DNA of 64,000 nt, from contig NZ_CP054143.1 of the NCBI RefSeq assembly GCF_013284055.1, positions 1,984,001 through 2,048,000 on the forward strand, given 5' to 3'. Source of the DNA: Deefgea piscis. Lineage in GTDB: Bacteria > Pseudomonadota > Gammaproteobacteria > Burkholderiales > Chitinibacteraceae. The position numbers and the translations under genes are program-made. This document shows positions 43,278-52,022 of this stretch, in pieces; within the stretch, counting starts at the first letter, position 1, and every line of letters begins with the position of its first letter. The notes below the pieces were generated by a model, which worked only from the letters and a program-made list of their open reading frames with translations, was not told the DNA's origin and searched no databases.

Positions 43278-43449
43278 GTGCGCTGCAGAAATTAAATTGA
43301 AGTGGTTAATTAGTCTTTACTAATGAAGTAAATAATCGTGCACCAAAATGCTGCATCATTATAAAAAAATGCACTGTTGTTGCAATGTCTATTTTTTTAT
43401 ATTTTGTACTATAGATTTTCTAGTTACATTTGACTTGTTTAAAAAACAC

Positions 43450-43488
43450 AATGCAAATGTGCAAAATTTGCATTGCTTAAGTTATAAT
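43450..43488 (+). promoter_or_regulatory. Operator-like palindrome with a -10 element before the permease genes
   Basis: AATGCAAAT (43450-43458) and ATTTGCATT (43466-43474) are perfect inverted repeats around a seven-base centre. A consensus TATAAT (43483-43488) begins eight bases later. No good -35 hexamer lies at the normal distance, so the palindrome may be bound by a regulator, as repressor or activator. Confidence 0.5.
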
Positions 43489-43589
43489 CTCTTCTCTGAA
43501 TATCACATGGGTTTGGTTAATATCAAGTCACAATTACAGTGGTTTGGGTTATTATCTACCTTGTCTGTAACGCACTGAAGAGTCGAAAC

Positions 43590-44468
43590 GTGAAAAACTC
43601 CAATTTGTTAGCCTATTTCTTCTTGGCACCTGCCTTGATCTTGATGGGTGTATTTGTTTTTTGGCCTGTGGGTTTTAACACCTATTTGGCTTTTCATGAC
43701 TATGAGATTGCAGGGGGAGCAACAACTTGGAATAACTTTGCCAATTTCAAGCATATCTGGGACGATGAATTATTTCGTCAGGCAGTAAAAAATTCTTTGT
43801 TTTTCTTATTAGTTGTACCGCCAATTCAATTGTTTTCTTTGCTGATTGCTAAATTAGTAAACAATAAATTACCAGGTATGACATTCTTTCGTGCGGTTTA
43901 CTACATTCCTGTAATTACTGCGATTTCGATTGCTGGTGTGGTTTGGTCTTTTGTACTGAATTACGCAGGTATGTTGAATGCGATTACATCATCAGTTGCA
44001 CATTTTCTCCATATCATACCTTCGACAGAAATGATTCAAACCGATTGGTTGGGTAATCCAGCAATCGCAATGTATTCAATTATGTTATTCACTTTCTGGA
44101 AAGGTTTGGGCTACTACATGGTGCTTTACCTTGCTGGTTTGCAAGGCATTCCAAGTGAAGTAGAAGAAGCCGCTATTTTGGATGGTGCAAATGCGTGGGA
44201 TCGATTCTGGAAGATTACAGTGCCAATGATGAAACCAACGATCTTGCTGTGTACGATGCTGTCTACGATTGGTGCACTTAAAGTGTTCCAAGAAGTGGTG
44301 GTTTTGACGTCGGGTAAGGCTGAAACATATACCGCCCTGTTTTATGTTTATGATCAGGCGTTTAAAAACTTCAACTTCGGCGTATCGGCTGCTGCTGGCT
44401 TGGTTGTTACATTCTTTTGTGTATTGCTGGCCGCTCTTCAATTCCGCTTCTTTGGCGAAAAACAATAA
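43590..44468 (+). CDS. Sugar ABC transporter permease 1 (UgpA/MalF-like)
   Basis: 292 residues from the GTG at 43590, which gives the family's standard start NSNLLAYFFLAPALILMGVFVFWP and has GAAGAG upstream. An upstream in-frame GTG at 43539 would add 17 residues. Six membrane segments are visible, and the coupling loop EEAAILDGANAWDRFWKITVPMMKP docks on the ATPase. It pairs with the second permease 20 bp downstream to form the inner-membrane channel. Conserved GLGYYMVLYLAGLQGIP precedes the loop. Confidence 0.9.
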   Translation: MKNSNLLAYFFLAPALILMGVFVFWPVGFNTYLAFHDYEIAGGATTWNNFANFKHIWDDELFRQAVKNSLFFLLVVPPIQLFSLLIAKLVNNKLPGMTFFRAVYYIPVITAISIAGVVWSFVLNYAGMLNAITSSVAHFLHIIPSTEMIQTDWLGNPAIAMYSIMLFTFWKGLGYYMVLYLAGLQGIPSEVEEAAILDGANAWDRFWKITVPMMKPTILLCTMLSTIGALKVFQEVVVLTSGKAETYTALFYVYDQAFKNFNFGVSAAAGLVVTFFCVLLAALQFRFFGEKQ

Positions 44469-44488
44469 GAACATAGAGGAGAGTTGTT

Positions 44489-45421
44489 ATGTTTAAAAAT
44501 AAAGCCGTTCGCAAAGCATTAGGCCTAACTGCACATTACAGTGGCTTAATATTATTTGCCTTTTTTACTGTGTTTCCTTTGTTGTGGGCATTGGCATTTG
44601 CGCTTTCACAAGATGGTACAACAGCCTATCGATTCCCTACTGGCTTTATGCCAACCACGGATGATGGTAGTGGAAACTATTCATTTGGCATGACGCTGAT
44701 TTGGTTCCAGCGCGTCTTTACTGAAATCCCATTTGGAACATACTTCTTTAATTCGGTCGTTATTTCTGGCTTTTCAGTGATCTTTACTGCAATTATTTCA
44801 TTATTGGCCGCATATCCATTAGCTCGAATGAAGTTTTTCGGTCGCAATGTGATTTTTATGGCAATTATTGGCACCTTGATGTTGCCTGGTGAAGCTGCTT
44901 TTGTGACGAACTTCATCACCGTTTCTAAGTTCGGTAATTGGATGAATGAAGTGCAAGCGTTGCTTGGCAGCCCTGATGAAACCTGGAAACGCTTAGTTGG
45001 TGTTAATAGCTACTTTGCCGTTATTGCTCCTGGTGTTGCTGGTGCATTTGGTATCTTCTTGATGAAACAAGCATTTGAAGCGGTTCCGCAAGATTTGATC
45101 GATGCCGCACGTGTTGACGGTGCAACGGAGATGCAAATTTTGTGGCGCGTAATGTTGCCTGTAACTGTACCGTCGCTTGCCGCGCTGAGTATTTTCACTT
45201 TGGTGAATTCATGGAATGACTTCATTTGGCCGTCGATTATTATGCGCTCGAAAGAAATGCAGCCATTGGCAGTTGGTGTATTTAATGATTTGACCGGTCC
45301 ATTAGCGGGTTCGCAAAATACCCTGATGGCAGCCATTGTATTGACTGTTATCCCTGTATTGATTTTCTTTGCCTTCACGCAGCGCTACTTTATCTCTGGT
45401 ATGGATGGCGCAGTTAAATAA
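44489..45421 (+). CDS. Sugar ABC transporter permease 2 (UgpE/MalG-like)
   Basis: 310 residues with six membrane segments. The start ATG has an AGAGGAGAG ribosome site. The EAA loop is IDAARVDGATEMQILWRVMLPVTVP. The C-terminus QRYFISGMDGAVK is the usual ending of this subunit in CUT1 importers. Between the first and second helices lies a longer-than-usual periplasmic loop (FPTGFMPTTDDGSGNYSFGM). It works as a heterodimer with the upstream permease. Confidence 0.92.
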   Translation: MFKNKAVRKALGLTAHYSGLILFAFFTVFPLLWALAFALSQDGTTAYRFPTGFMPTTDDGSGNYSFGMTLIWFQRVFTEIPFGTYFFNSVVISGFSVIFTAIISLLAAYPLARMKFFGRNVIFMAIIGTLMLPGEAAFVTNFITVSKFGNWMNEVQALLGSPDETWKRLVGVNSYFAVIAPGVAGAFGIFLMKQAFEAVPQDLIDAARVDGATEMQILWRVMLPVTVPSLAALSIFTLVNSWNDFIWPSIIMRSKEMQPLAVGVFNDLTGPLAGSQNTLMAAIVLTVIPVLIFFAFTQRYFISGMDGAVK

Positions 45422-45479
45422 GATGCTCTTGTATTGGCGCTTTACAAAATACCCAATTCAGAATTAAGGAATATTAAAA

Positions 45480-46583
45480 ATGGCTAGCATTACTCTTAAA
45501 AATATTAAAAAGAACTACACCAAAGACGTTTGTGTGATCAAGGGTGTTGATTTAGAGATTAAAGACGGCGAATTCGTAGTATTTGTTGGTCCATCAGGCT
45601 GCGGTAAGTCAACCATGATGCGTATGATTGCAGGCTTGGAAGAGATCACTGCAGGCGAGTTGTATATCGGTGACACATTGGCGAATGACTTGCACGCATC
45701 AAAACGCGGTATCGCGATGGTGTTCCAGTCTTACGCTTTGTATCCGCACATGAGCGTGTATGACAATATGGCTTTTGCTTTGAAGCTAGCTGGCACGCCG
45801 AAACCAGAAATCGATCAACGCGTTAAAAAAGCCGCAGACATTTTGCAAATGACACATTTGCTGGAACGTAAGCCAAAAGCTTTGTCAGGTGGTCAGCGTC
45901 AGCGTGTGGCAATTGGTCGGGCGATTGTGCGTAATCCAAAAGTATTCTTGTTGGATGAGCCATTGTCGAACTTGGATGCTTCATTGCGTTTGAATATGCG
46001 GGTTGAATTGTCAAAACTGCACCAAGAACTCAAAACCACCATGCTGTATGTAACGCATGACCAAGTGGAAGCGATGACTTTGGCTGACCGCATTGTGGTG
46101 TTTAATGCCGGTATCATTCAGCAAGTGGGTAGCCCGCTTGAAATGTATGAAAACCCATCGAACTTGTTTGTGGCTAGCTTCTTGGGTTCACCAAAAATGA
46201 ACTTGTTTGAAGCGCAACTGGTTGGCGTTGAGCAAGATGCCGCTGTAGTTCGCTTGCCAAAAGGCATTACTGCTCGCGCAGCGGTACATCCAGGTAGCGC
46301 CAAAGTGGGCGATAAAGTGACTTTGGGGATTCGTCCAGAGCACATTGAATTGGCCGACGAAAGCGTTGCCGGTTCAATCCCAGCTAAAGTGGATTTGGTT
46401 GAACATTTGGGCGATACCGTTTTGGCTTATATTGAAATTCCAGGCGTGAATGAAATCATTTGCATCAAATTGCCAGCACATATGACCGGCCTGAAGTTTG
46501 GCGATATGGTGCGCATTGTGTTCCCAGAGAAACACAGCATGTTGTTTGATGCTGAAGGTTTGGCATTTAAACGCAATCGCTAA
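45480..46583 (+). CDS. Sugar ABC transporter ATP-binding protein (UgpC/MsmK/MalK-like)
   Basis: 367 residues. Walker A GPSGCGKSTMMR, Q-loop MVFQSYALYPHMSVYDNMAFALKL, signature [14 protein letters not shown], Walker B VFLLDEPLSNLD and H-loop YVTHDQVEAMTLADRI are intact. The C-terminal OB-fold (TOBE) domain (LGIRPEHIELA) is typical of sugar importers and often the site of inducer exclusion. It starts 58 bp after the permease gene and ends the unit, with a strong terminator. Because such ATPases can serve several importers, it may also energise systems elsewhere. Confidence 0.93.
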   Translation: MASITLKNIKKNYTKDVCVIKGVDLEIKDGEFVVFVGPSGCGKSTMMRMIAGLEEITAGELYIGDTLANDLHASKRGIAMVFQSYALYPHMSVYDNMAFALKLAGTPKPEIDQRVKKAADILQMTHLLERKPKALSGGQRQRVAIGRAIVRNPKVFLLDEPLSNLDASLRLNMRVELSKLHQELKTTMLYVTHDQVEAMTLADRIVVFNAGIIQQVGSPLEMYENPSNLFVASFLGSPKMNLFEAQLVGVEQDAAVVRLPKGITARAAVHPGSAKVGDKVTLGIRPEHIELADESVAGSIPAKVDLVEHLGDTVLAYIEIPGVNEIICIKLPAHMTGLKFGDMVRIVFPEKHSMLFDAEGLAFKRNR

Positions 46584-46598
46584 GCTTACCTGTATAAA

Positions 46599-46630
46599 AA
46601 AACCCGCAATGTAGATTGCGGGTTTTTTTT
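46599..46630. terminator. Bidirectional terminator between the sugar ABC operon and tas
   Basis: Twelve-bp stem AAAACCCGCAAT / ATTGCGGGTTTT with a GTAG loop, with T tract on the plus side and A tract upstream. Confidence 0.9.
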
Positions 46631-46658
46631 ATGCTGCTTGATACCGGTCTGCAAATAA

Positions 46659-47696
46659 TTACTGCGCAGGGCTCGGTGACAAACGATGAATCGCTTCAAT
46701 TTCGGCCAATAAGCTGTCACTTAATGTGAGTTGCGTGCTGGCAATATTTTCCGCGAGCTGCGCCATCGTGGTAGCACCAATAATGGTACTGGCCACATAC
46801 CAACGGCTTTGCAGCCAAGCCAAGGCCATTTGCGCGGGACTGATTTGATGACGCTCGGCCAAAGCGGTAAAGGCCGCAATCGCGGCGGGCACTTGTGGTT
46901 TTAAATAGCGCTGACCAAAATTGGCAAAGCGCGTCATTCGACCATCAGCCTTCGCGTCGTGCAGATATTTACCACTGAGTAAACCAAAAGCCAGTGGGCT
47001 GTACGCCAACAAACTCACTTGTTCACGATGGCAAACTTCTGCCAAACCATAGTCATACGTTCGGTTGATCAGATTGTAAACATTCTGAATCGTCGCAATC
47101 CGCGGTAATTGATATTGTTCGGCCAGACGGGTAAAGGCCATGACGCCCCACGGCGTTTCATTAGAAACGCCGACATAACGAACCTTGCCCTGATCGACTA
47201 ATTCTTTGAGCGCGGCTAATTGCGCGTGTAACTCAGGTGCATCGGTATATTCTTGGCTAGGCTCGTAATAGGTTTGCCCAAACATTGGCACATGCCGTGC
47301 CGGCCAATGCAATTGATACAGGTCGATATAGTCGGTATTGAGCCGCAGCAGGCTGGCGTCGCAGGCTGCAAGGATATGCCCCCGTGTGAGTTGTGGGCCA
47401 CCGCGTATCCACTCCATGCCGCGATTGGGACCGGCCACTTTGGTGGCGACAATCAATTGATCGCGGCGCTGCTGTTTTAGCCAGCTGCCAACATAAGACT
47501 CGGTTAAGCCTTGGGTTTTGGCATTGGCTGGCACCGGATACATCTCGGCGGTATCAATAAAATTAATCCCGTGCGCAACCGCGAAATCCAGCTGAGCATG
47601 CGCTTGGCTTTCGGTATTTTGCTCACCAAACGTCATCGTACCTAAGCATAGGCTCGACACGGTTAAATCCGTGCCGGGTAAAGTTTTCATCTGCAT
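46659..47696 (-). CDS. tas: NADP(H)-dependent aldo-keto reductase, Tas family
   Basis: 345 residues. The N-terminus LGTMTFGEQNTESQAHAQLDFAVAHGINFIDTAEMYPVP and later YIDLYQLHWPARHVPMFGQ, VRYVGVSNETPWGVMAF, IQNVYNLINRTYDYGLAEV and LLAYSPLAFGLLSGKYL follow the E. coli Tas protein closely. The aldo-keto tetrad Asp-Tyr-Lys-His appears as D..AEMYP, TKVAG and LHWP. Its physiological substrate is not established. It is followed upstream by the GumN-like gene on the same strand with a 4-bp gap, so they are probably co-transcribed. The start could be either of two close Met codons. Confidence 0.9.
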   Translation of the reverse strand: MQMKTLPGTDLTVSSLCLGTMTFGEQNTESQAHAQLDFAVAHGINFIDTAEMYPVPANAKTQGLTESYVGSWLKQQRRDQLIVATKVAGPNRGMEWIRGGPQLTRGHILAACDASLLRLNTDYIDLYQLHWPARHVPMFGQTYYEPSQEYTDAPELHAQLAALKELVDQGKVRYVGVSNETPWGVMAFTRLAEQYQLPRIATIQNVYNLINRTYDYGLAEVCHREQVSLLAYSPLAFGLLSGKYLHDAKADGRMTRFANFGQRYLKPQVPAAIAAFTALAERHQISPAQMALAWLQSRWYVASTIIGATTMAQLAENIASTQLTLSDSLLAEIEAIHRLSPSPAQ

Positions 47697-47700
47697 AGGA

Positions 47701-48603
47701 TTATTTCGCTGCCGAAAAAGCGCTAACGCTATAACCTGCGGCGCGTAATTTGGCGATTAAACCGTCTTTGCCAGGTAATTGGCCGGCGTTAATACCGACA
47801 AAAGAATCGCCTTTCTCAAACGGAATTTTTAAGCGCTCAACAATGATTTTATTGCGTTGATTTAATGTCTCGTTGCGCCATTGACGATACCAAGCACGGT
47901 CAGCTTCGGGGAGCGCTAATGCTTCGATTTGCAATAGTTTTTGGATTTGATTTAAATCTTGCTTTAAATAAGCCGCAACAATTTGTTTGTAATTTTGCTC
48001 CAGCTTGGCTTCATTTTTAATCAGCGTTTTTAACAAAGGAATTTGTTTTGCTGCTGGAATCGCTTGAAATGGCGCTAATTGCTGTTCAACGCTTTCAACC
48101 CCAAAATATTTACGGCCATTTTCCATTGAATATTTGAGTAAACGATCATCCATTGGAATTAAATCTTTGGCCGGACGCGGCGAAAGCAACATCATAATCG
48201 CGGCCCAAGGTTTTAATTTGGCAGTGACCGACGCAGGATAGCCACGGCTTTCAATCAACGGTAATAACTTGGCATAATCCGCCGCGCCTAAGGTTTGCGC
48301 TAAGCTCGGTTTTTCATCCAGCATGGTGCGCGCCATATCGACGACTGAATTAATATCATTATGAAATTCAGTGCCAATGTATTTTGCACCGCCGAGTGCC
48401 GCTAAGGTTGCAGGCGTAAATTCGGCAGTTTGACCATCGGTAGTTTGAATTGTGGCTAATAACCAAGAAGAGGGCGTATTGGCTTTGTCAATTTTCCATA
48501 AAATGGCTTGTTTTTCGCCTTGGTCGGCCAATGCCGGTGGTGCCACAGTAAAACTAAGTGCGGTCATTGCGGCAAATAATGATGAGCTGAATCGAGCAAG
48601 CAT
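47701..48603 (-). CDS. TraB/GumN-family periplasmic protein with altered GxxH motifs
   Basis: 300 residues with an N-terminal signal peptide (LFAAMTALSFTVAPPALA). The body matches the TraB/GumN family: AILWKIDKANTPSSWLLATIQTTDG near the start, LAQTLGAADYAKLLPLIESRGYPASVTAKLKPWAAIMMLLSP, and GVESVEQQLAPFQAIPAAKQIPLLKTLI. In this family two GxxH motifs (GTIH and a later GAAH-type) are thought to be metal-protease residues, as in the related Tiki proteins. Here both histidines are replaced: ATIQ and NAGQ, so activity would be lost or altered. The glutamate in GTEFHND remains. Four bp separate it from tas. Confidence 0.82.
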   Translation of the reverse strand: MLARFSSSLFAAMTALSFTVAPPALADQGEKQAILWKIDKANTPSSWLLATIQTTDGQTAEFTPATLAALGGAKYIGTEFHNDINSVVDMARTMLDEKPSLAQTLGAADYAKLLPLIESRGYPASVTAKLKPWAAIMMLLSPRPAKDLIPMDDRLLKYSMENGRKYFGVESVEQQLAPFQAIPAAKQIPLLKTLIKNEAKLEQNYKQIVAAYLKQDLNQIQKLLQIEALALPEADRAWYRQWRNETLNQRNKIIVERLKIPFEKGDSFVGINAGQLPGKDGLIAKLRAAGYSVSAFSAAK

Positions 48604-48662
48604 TAGAGCGAACCTAGTAAAAAAAGATAGATTCTTAGTATATCGCCGTGCTGCTTATTACG

Positions 48663-49199
48663 CTATTTCATCAGTGATTTAATGGCTTCTAAGTATTGTT
48701 CGGCATGTAATTGGCCATTTTTTGATTCGCGCAGGCTTAGGTTCCATTGCGCAATCGCGGGGCTGAGTTGTGCTGCATCTTCAATAGATTTAATTTTTTC
48801 GATCAAGGTGTTGGCAAAAATCCCCAGTAATGTTTTTGAACTATCAATCATCAATTGCTTAATCGCATTTAAACGCTCGATGTCTAACGGTATTGCTGTG
48901 GCTTTAGCACTGCTTTCAGTAATGCAAATGACATGGTTGGCGGCAGGGTTTTGCGGAGCCAATAAAGGGGTGGCATTTGCGTCGCGAATTAAATCTAATT
49001 GAAGTAATTGGTGAATCAATTGATCAAGTTCAATTGTTGGTAGTAATTGATTGAGTTGGGCGTAGCTTTTTTTGCCATCGATCAGTATCAGCGCTTGTCT
49101 TTGTTTGCTCAATAATCCGTGCTGACGCGTCGCAATTTCATTTTCGCCTGTCGCTGTTTTGCAGTAAATGGCATTAAGTTTAGTGGCGCTGCACGGCAT
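48663..49199 (-). CDS. Conserved protein of unknown function
   Basis: 178 residues from the Met at 49199; the open frame extends to 49244 with a less likely start. The first part (IYCKTATGENEIATRQHGLLSKQRQALILIDGKKSYAQLNQLLPTIELDQLIHQLLQLDLI) looks like a small winged-helix-type domain seen at the start of several Neisseriales hypothetical proteins. The second half is predicted helical. No signal peptide, membrane segment or catalytic motif was seen. It lies 59 bp upstream of the GumN-like gene on the same strand. Its role is not known; a regulatory or adaptor role is a guess. Confidence 0.65.
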   Translation of the reverse strand: MPCSATKLNAIYCKTATGENEIATRQHGLLSKQRQALILIDGKKSYAQLNQLLPTIELDQLIHQLLQLDLIRDANATPLLAPQNPAANHVICITESSAKATAIPLDIERLNAIKQLMIDSSKTLLGIFANTLIEKIKSIEDAAQLSPAIAQWNLSLRESKNGQLHAEQYLEAIKSLMK

Positions 49200-49499
49200 G
49201 GTCGTCAACTTGTTTGGCGATAAATGCTCGCAGCATAATAACAATGTGTTTCATCAATAAGACGATTTGCTTTTTGTTGGTGTCAGTTTTGTTGGGTGAG
49301 CTGCGCTATGGTTGCATTAGCAGATCGTGGATTTCGATCTGAAGTAGGGTGTTTTATTATTTCACCATAATATCAAATACTTACAAGCAATTTTCATTTA
49401 ATATTCCTATTTGTTATTTACAATCAACAATAAGGTATTAATGATTATATTAAAAATATGACATGATAATTTCATCTTTCCTTCGGTGGTGAATTTATC
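49200..49499. promoter_or_regulatory. A/T-rich control region upstream of the first sulfate-binding protein gene
   Basis: 300 bp between the divergent unknown gene and sbp. From about 49350 to 49485 it is almost only A and T, as expected for a CysB-bound promoter. No single site can be defined by eye. The ribosome site for sbp is not strong. Confidence 0.4.
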
Positions 49500-50501
49500 A
49501 TGCAAATCAAAAAAATAGCCTTAGTTATCTTGACCTTGGCGATTGCTGCGCCAAGTTATTCCGCGAGTGTTGAGCTACTCAATGTGTCTTATGATCCAAC
49601 ACGAGAGCTTTATCAAGATTACAACAAAGCATTTTCTGCTTACTACAAAAAGAAAACCGGCGATGATGTGACGATTAAACAATCGCACGGTGGCTCGGGT
49701 AAACAGGCGCGATCAGTGCTCGATGGCTTGGATGCCGATATTGTGACCTTGGCTTTAGCGTCTGACATTGATGTCTTGGCCTTGCATGGCAAGCTACTCA
49801 AAGCGGATTGGCAAAAGCAGTTTCCTGACAACGCATCTCCCTATACATCGACGATTTTATTTTTAGTGAAAAAGGGCAATCCCAAAGGCATTAAAGATTG
49901 GAATGATTTAATTCGGGCCGATGTGAAAGTGATTACCCCAAATCCAAAAACTTCGGGCGGGGCACGCTGGAATTATTTGGCAGCGTGGGGCTGGGCGAAA
50001 AAGAATTATGGCTCGGATGAAAAAGCGCGCGAATTTGTGCAAAAACTATTTAAAAACGTACCGGTTTTAGATACTGGCGCACGGGGCTCAACCGTGACCT
50101 TTACACAGCGTGGAATTGGCGATGTTTTGGTGACGTGGGAAAACGAGGCTGAATTGGTATTTCGTGAATTAGGTCGAGATAAATTTGAAATTATTGCGCC
50201 GTCATTGTCGATTAAAGCGGAGCCGCCGGTAGCGATTGTCGATAAAAATGTGGATCGAAAAGGCAGTCGTAAAGTCGCGACTGAATACCTCAATTATTTG
50301 TATTCCAAAGAGGGCCAAGAAATCGCCGCGCAAAATTATTATCGACCGATTGATAAAGAGGTTGCGGCAAAATATGCCAAGCAATTTCCGGTGATTCAAC
50401 GCTTTGATATTGATGATGTTTTTGGCGGTTGGCACAAAGCGCAAAAGCTGCATTTTGCCGATGGCGGCATCTTTGATCAAATGATCAATGCCAATAAATA
50501 A
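49500..50501 (+). CDS. sbp: Sulfate ABC transporter substrate-binding protein (copy 1)
   Basis: 333 residues. A signal peptide ([18 protein letters not shown]) precedes the standard Sbp start [19 protein letters not shown], followed by the sulfate-ligand segment [31 protein letters not shown] and [20 protein letters not shown]. It binds sulfate or thiosulfate in the periplasm for CysTWA. A second, related gene follows after 210 bp. The two differ through most of their length outside the ligand loops, so they are an old duplication or separate acquisitions, possibly with different affinity or ligand. Its own A/T-rich upstream region suggests separate control. Confidence 0.92.
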   Translation: MQIKKIALVILTLAIAAPSYSASVELLNVSYDPTRELYQDYNKAFSAYYKKKTGDDVTIKQSHGGSGKQARSVLDGLDADIVTLALASDIDVLALHGKLLKADWQKQFPDNASPYTSTILFLVKKGNPKGIKDWNDLIRADVKVITPNPKTSGGARWNYLAAWGWAKKNYGSDEKAREFVQKLFKNVPVLDTGARGSTVTFTQRGIGDVLVTWENEAELVFRELGRDKFEIIAPSLSIKAEPPVAIVDKNVDRKGSRKVATEYLNYLYSKEGQEIAAQNYYRPIDKEVAAKYAKQFPVIQRFDIDDVFGGWHKAQKLHFADGGIFDQMINANK

Positions 50502-50711
50502 ACCAATTGGTATTTGAGCCGCAGTGCTTTGGCGATGCAATGTTGCCAAGCTACTGTGGCGGATTGCTGGTGGTGATATTGAGTAAGTCGTTGTTTTTAT
50601 TTAAATAAAAATTTAATTTTATTAAATGGAATATAGAAATAGATTTATATTCTTTGTCGCGCTATTGCCGAGTTGTTACAGTCGCCAGTATTCAAATTAA
50701 GGAAGCGCATC

Positions 50712-51722
50712 ATGTCTAAATTTAAAAAAATAGTGCTGGCGATTTCGCTCAGTGGTTTCAGCGCTTTGAGCTGGGCCGATACCACTTTATTGAATGTTTC
50801 TTATGACGTAATGCGTGATTTTTATAAAGACTATAACCCGGTTTTCCAAAAATATTACGAAGCGAAATACAAAGATAAATTAACCATTCAACAATCGCAC
50901 GGTGGTTCAAGTAAACAAGCGCGCTCGGTCATTGATGGGCTAGAAGCGGATGTGGTGACGATGAATCAAAGCACCGATATTGATGCCATTGTGGAAAAAG
51001 GCCGACAAATTAATCCGGGCTGGGAAAAGAAATACGCTGATGAAGCGGCACCTTTTTCGAGTATGCAAGTTTTAATCGTGCGTAAAGGTAATCCCAAGGG
51101 CATTAAAGATTGGGCAGACTTGATTAAACCGAATGTGCAAGTGGTGGTGCCAAATCCGAAAACCAGTGGCAATGGTCGCTATACCTTCTTAGCCGCATGG
51201 GGCGCAGCCCTCAAGCAAAATGGCGGCAATGAAGCCAAGGCGCGTGATTTTACCCGCGCGGTATTTGCCAATGTGCCGTTGCTTGATGCCGGTGGTCGCG
51301 CAGCAACGACGACATTTATGCAGCGCCAAATGGGCGATGTATTGGTGACGTTTGAAAACGAAGCCGAAATGATTGCGCGTGAGTTTGGCCGGGGTAATTT
51401 TGAAGTGATTTATCCATCGGTGTCGATTGATGCTGATTTGCCGGTGGCTTTGGTGGATAAAGTGGTTGATAAACGCGGCACGCGCAAAGTGGCGGATGAA
51501 TATTTGCGCTATCTGTGGAGCCCAGAAGGGCAAGAAGTCGCAGCGCAAAATTATCTACGTCCACGTAATGCGGCTGTGGCAGCTAAATATGCCAAGCAGT
51601 TTCCAGCGATTAAATTATTTGGGGTGGCTGAATTTGGTGGCATGAAAGCTGCGCAGAAAAAATTCTTTGACGACGGCGCAATTTACGACCAAATCTCAGC
51701 GGAAATCGCCAAAAAACGTTAA
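50712..51722 (+). CDS. sbp: Sulfate ABC transporter substrate-binding protein (copy 2)
   Basis: 336 residues from the ATG at 50712 with GGAAG upstream. Signal peptide KIVLAISLSGFSALSWA, then TTLLNVSYDVMRDFYKDYN, the ligand loop QSHGGSSKQARSVIDGLEADVVTMNQSTDID and PNPKTSGNGRYTFLAAWGAAL. It differs from copy 1 near the binding site (MNQSTDID against LALASDID), which might alter ligand choice. The 210 bp before it are again A/T-rich. The transport genes cysTWA follow after a gap of 300 bp that contains a mobile-element-like insertion. Confidence 0.92.
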   Translation: MSKFKKIVLAISLSGFSALSWADTTLLNVSYDVMRDFYKDYNPVFQKYYEAKYKDKLTIQQSHGGSSKQARSVIDGLEADVVTMNQSTDIDAIVEKGRQINPGWEKKYADEAAPFSSMQVLIVRKGNPKGIKDWADLIKPNVQVVVPNPKTSGNGRYTFLAAWGAALKQNGGNEAKARDFTRAVFANVPLLDAGGRAATTTFMQRQMGDVLVTFENEAEMIAREFGRGNFEVIYPSVSIDADLPVALVDKVVDKRGTRKVADEYLRYLWSPEGQEVAAQNYLRPRNAAVAAKYAKQFPAIKLFGVAEFGGMKAAQKKFFDDGAIYDQISAEIAKKR

Positions 51723-52022
51723 TGCAGTTTGATGGAAAACTTGGGTATATCCGTCTAGCCTTTGCTAGTCATTGATTAGATAGATATACCCTAATAAGGT
51801 GGCAATGTTCAGATTTGGTGTTGATTGCTTAAATCACCAGCGCTTGAGCGGATCGACTGCAGCCCCTTCCCCCTCGATGGGGGAAGGTTGGGATGGGGGT
51901 GTTGAGCTTACAAAACACGCCGGCGGATCACCCTCACCCTACGCCCTCTCCCATCAAGGGAGAGGGAATGCCGCGACGCTAACCATCAGCACCTAATCTG
52001 CACATTCCCATAAGGAATCACT
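51723..52022. other. Intergenic region between sbp copy 2 and cysT carrying an inserted element
   Basis: 300 bp. Most is occupied by the 209-bp element at 51801-52009. No other gene or terminator was recognised. It separates the binding-protein genes from the permease genes. Confidence 0.6.
51801..52009. mobile_element. MITE-like element 2 with ~25-bp terminal inverted repeats, next to cysT
   Basis: The left end (51801-51825, GGCAATGTTCAGATTTGGTG...) and the right end (51985-52009, inverted) are imperfect inverted repeats of the same family as element 1. Inside are two strong hairpins: CCTTCCCCC / GGGGGAAGG (51865-51887) and CCCTCTCCC / GGGAGAGGG (51944-51966). A direct repeat ATAAGG flanks it (51794-51799 and 52010-52015), although the right copy is also the cysT ribosome site. 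The element is about 13 bp upstream of cysT. Confidence 0.7.

Larger units (their letters stand above)
43225..43589. other. Intergenic region between the binding-protein and permease genes
   Basis: 365 bp, strongly A/T-rich. It contains the terminator at 43241-43277, an operator-like palindrome at 43450-43474 and a TATAAT at 43483-43488. No gene was recognised. Confidence 0.55.
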
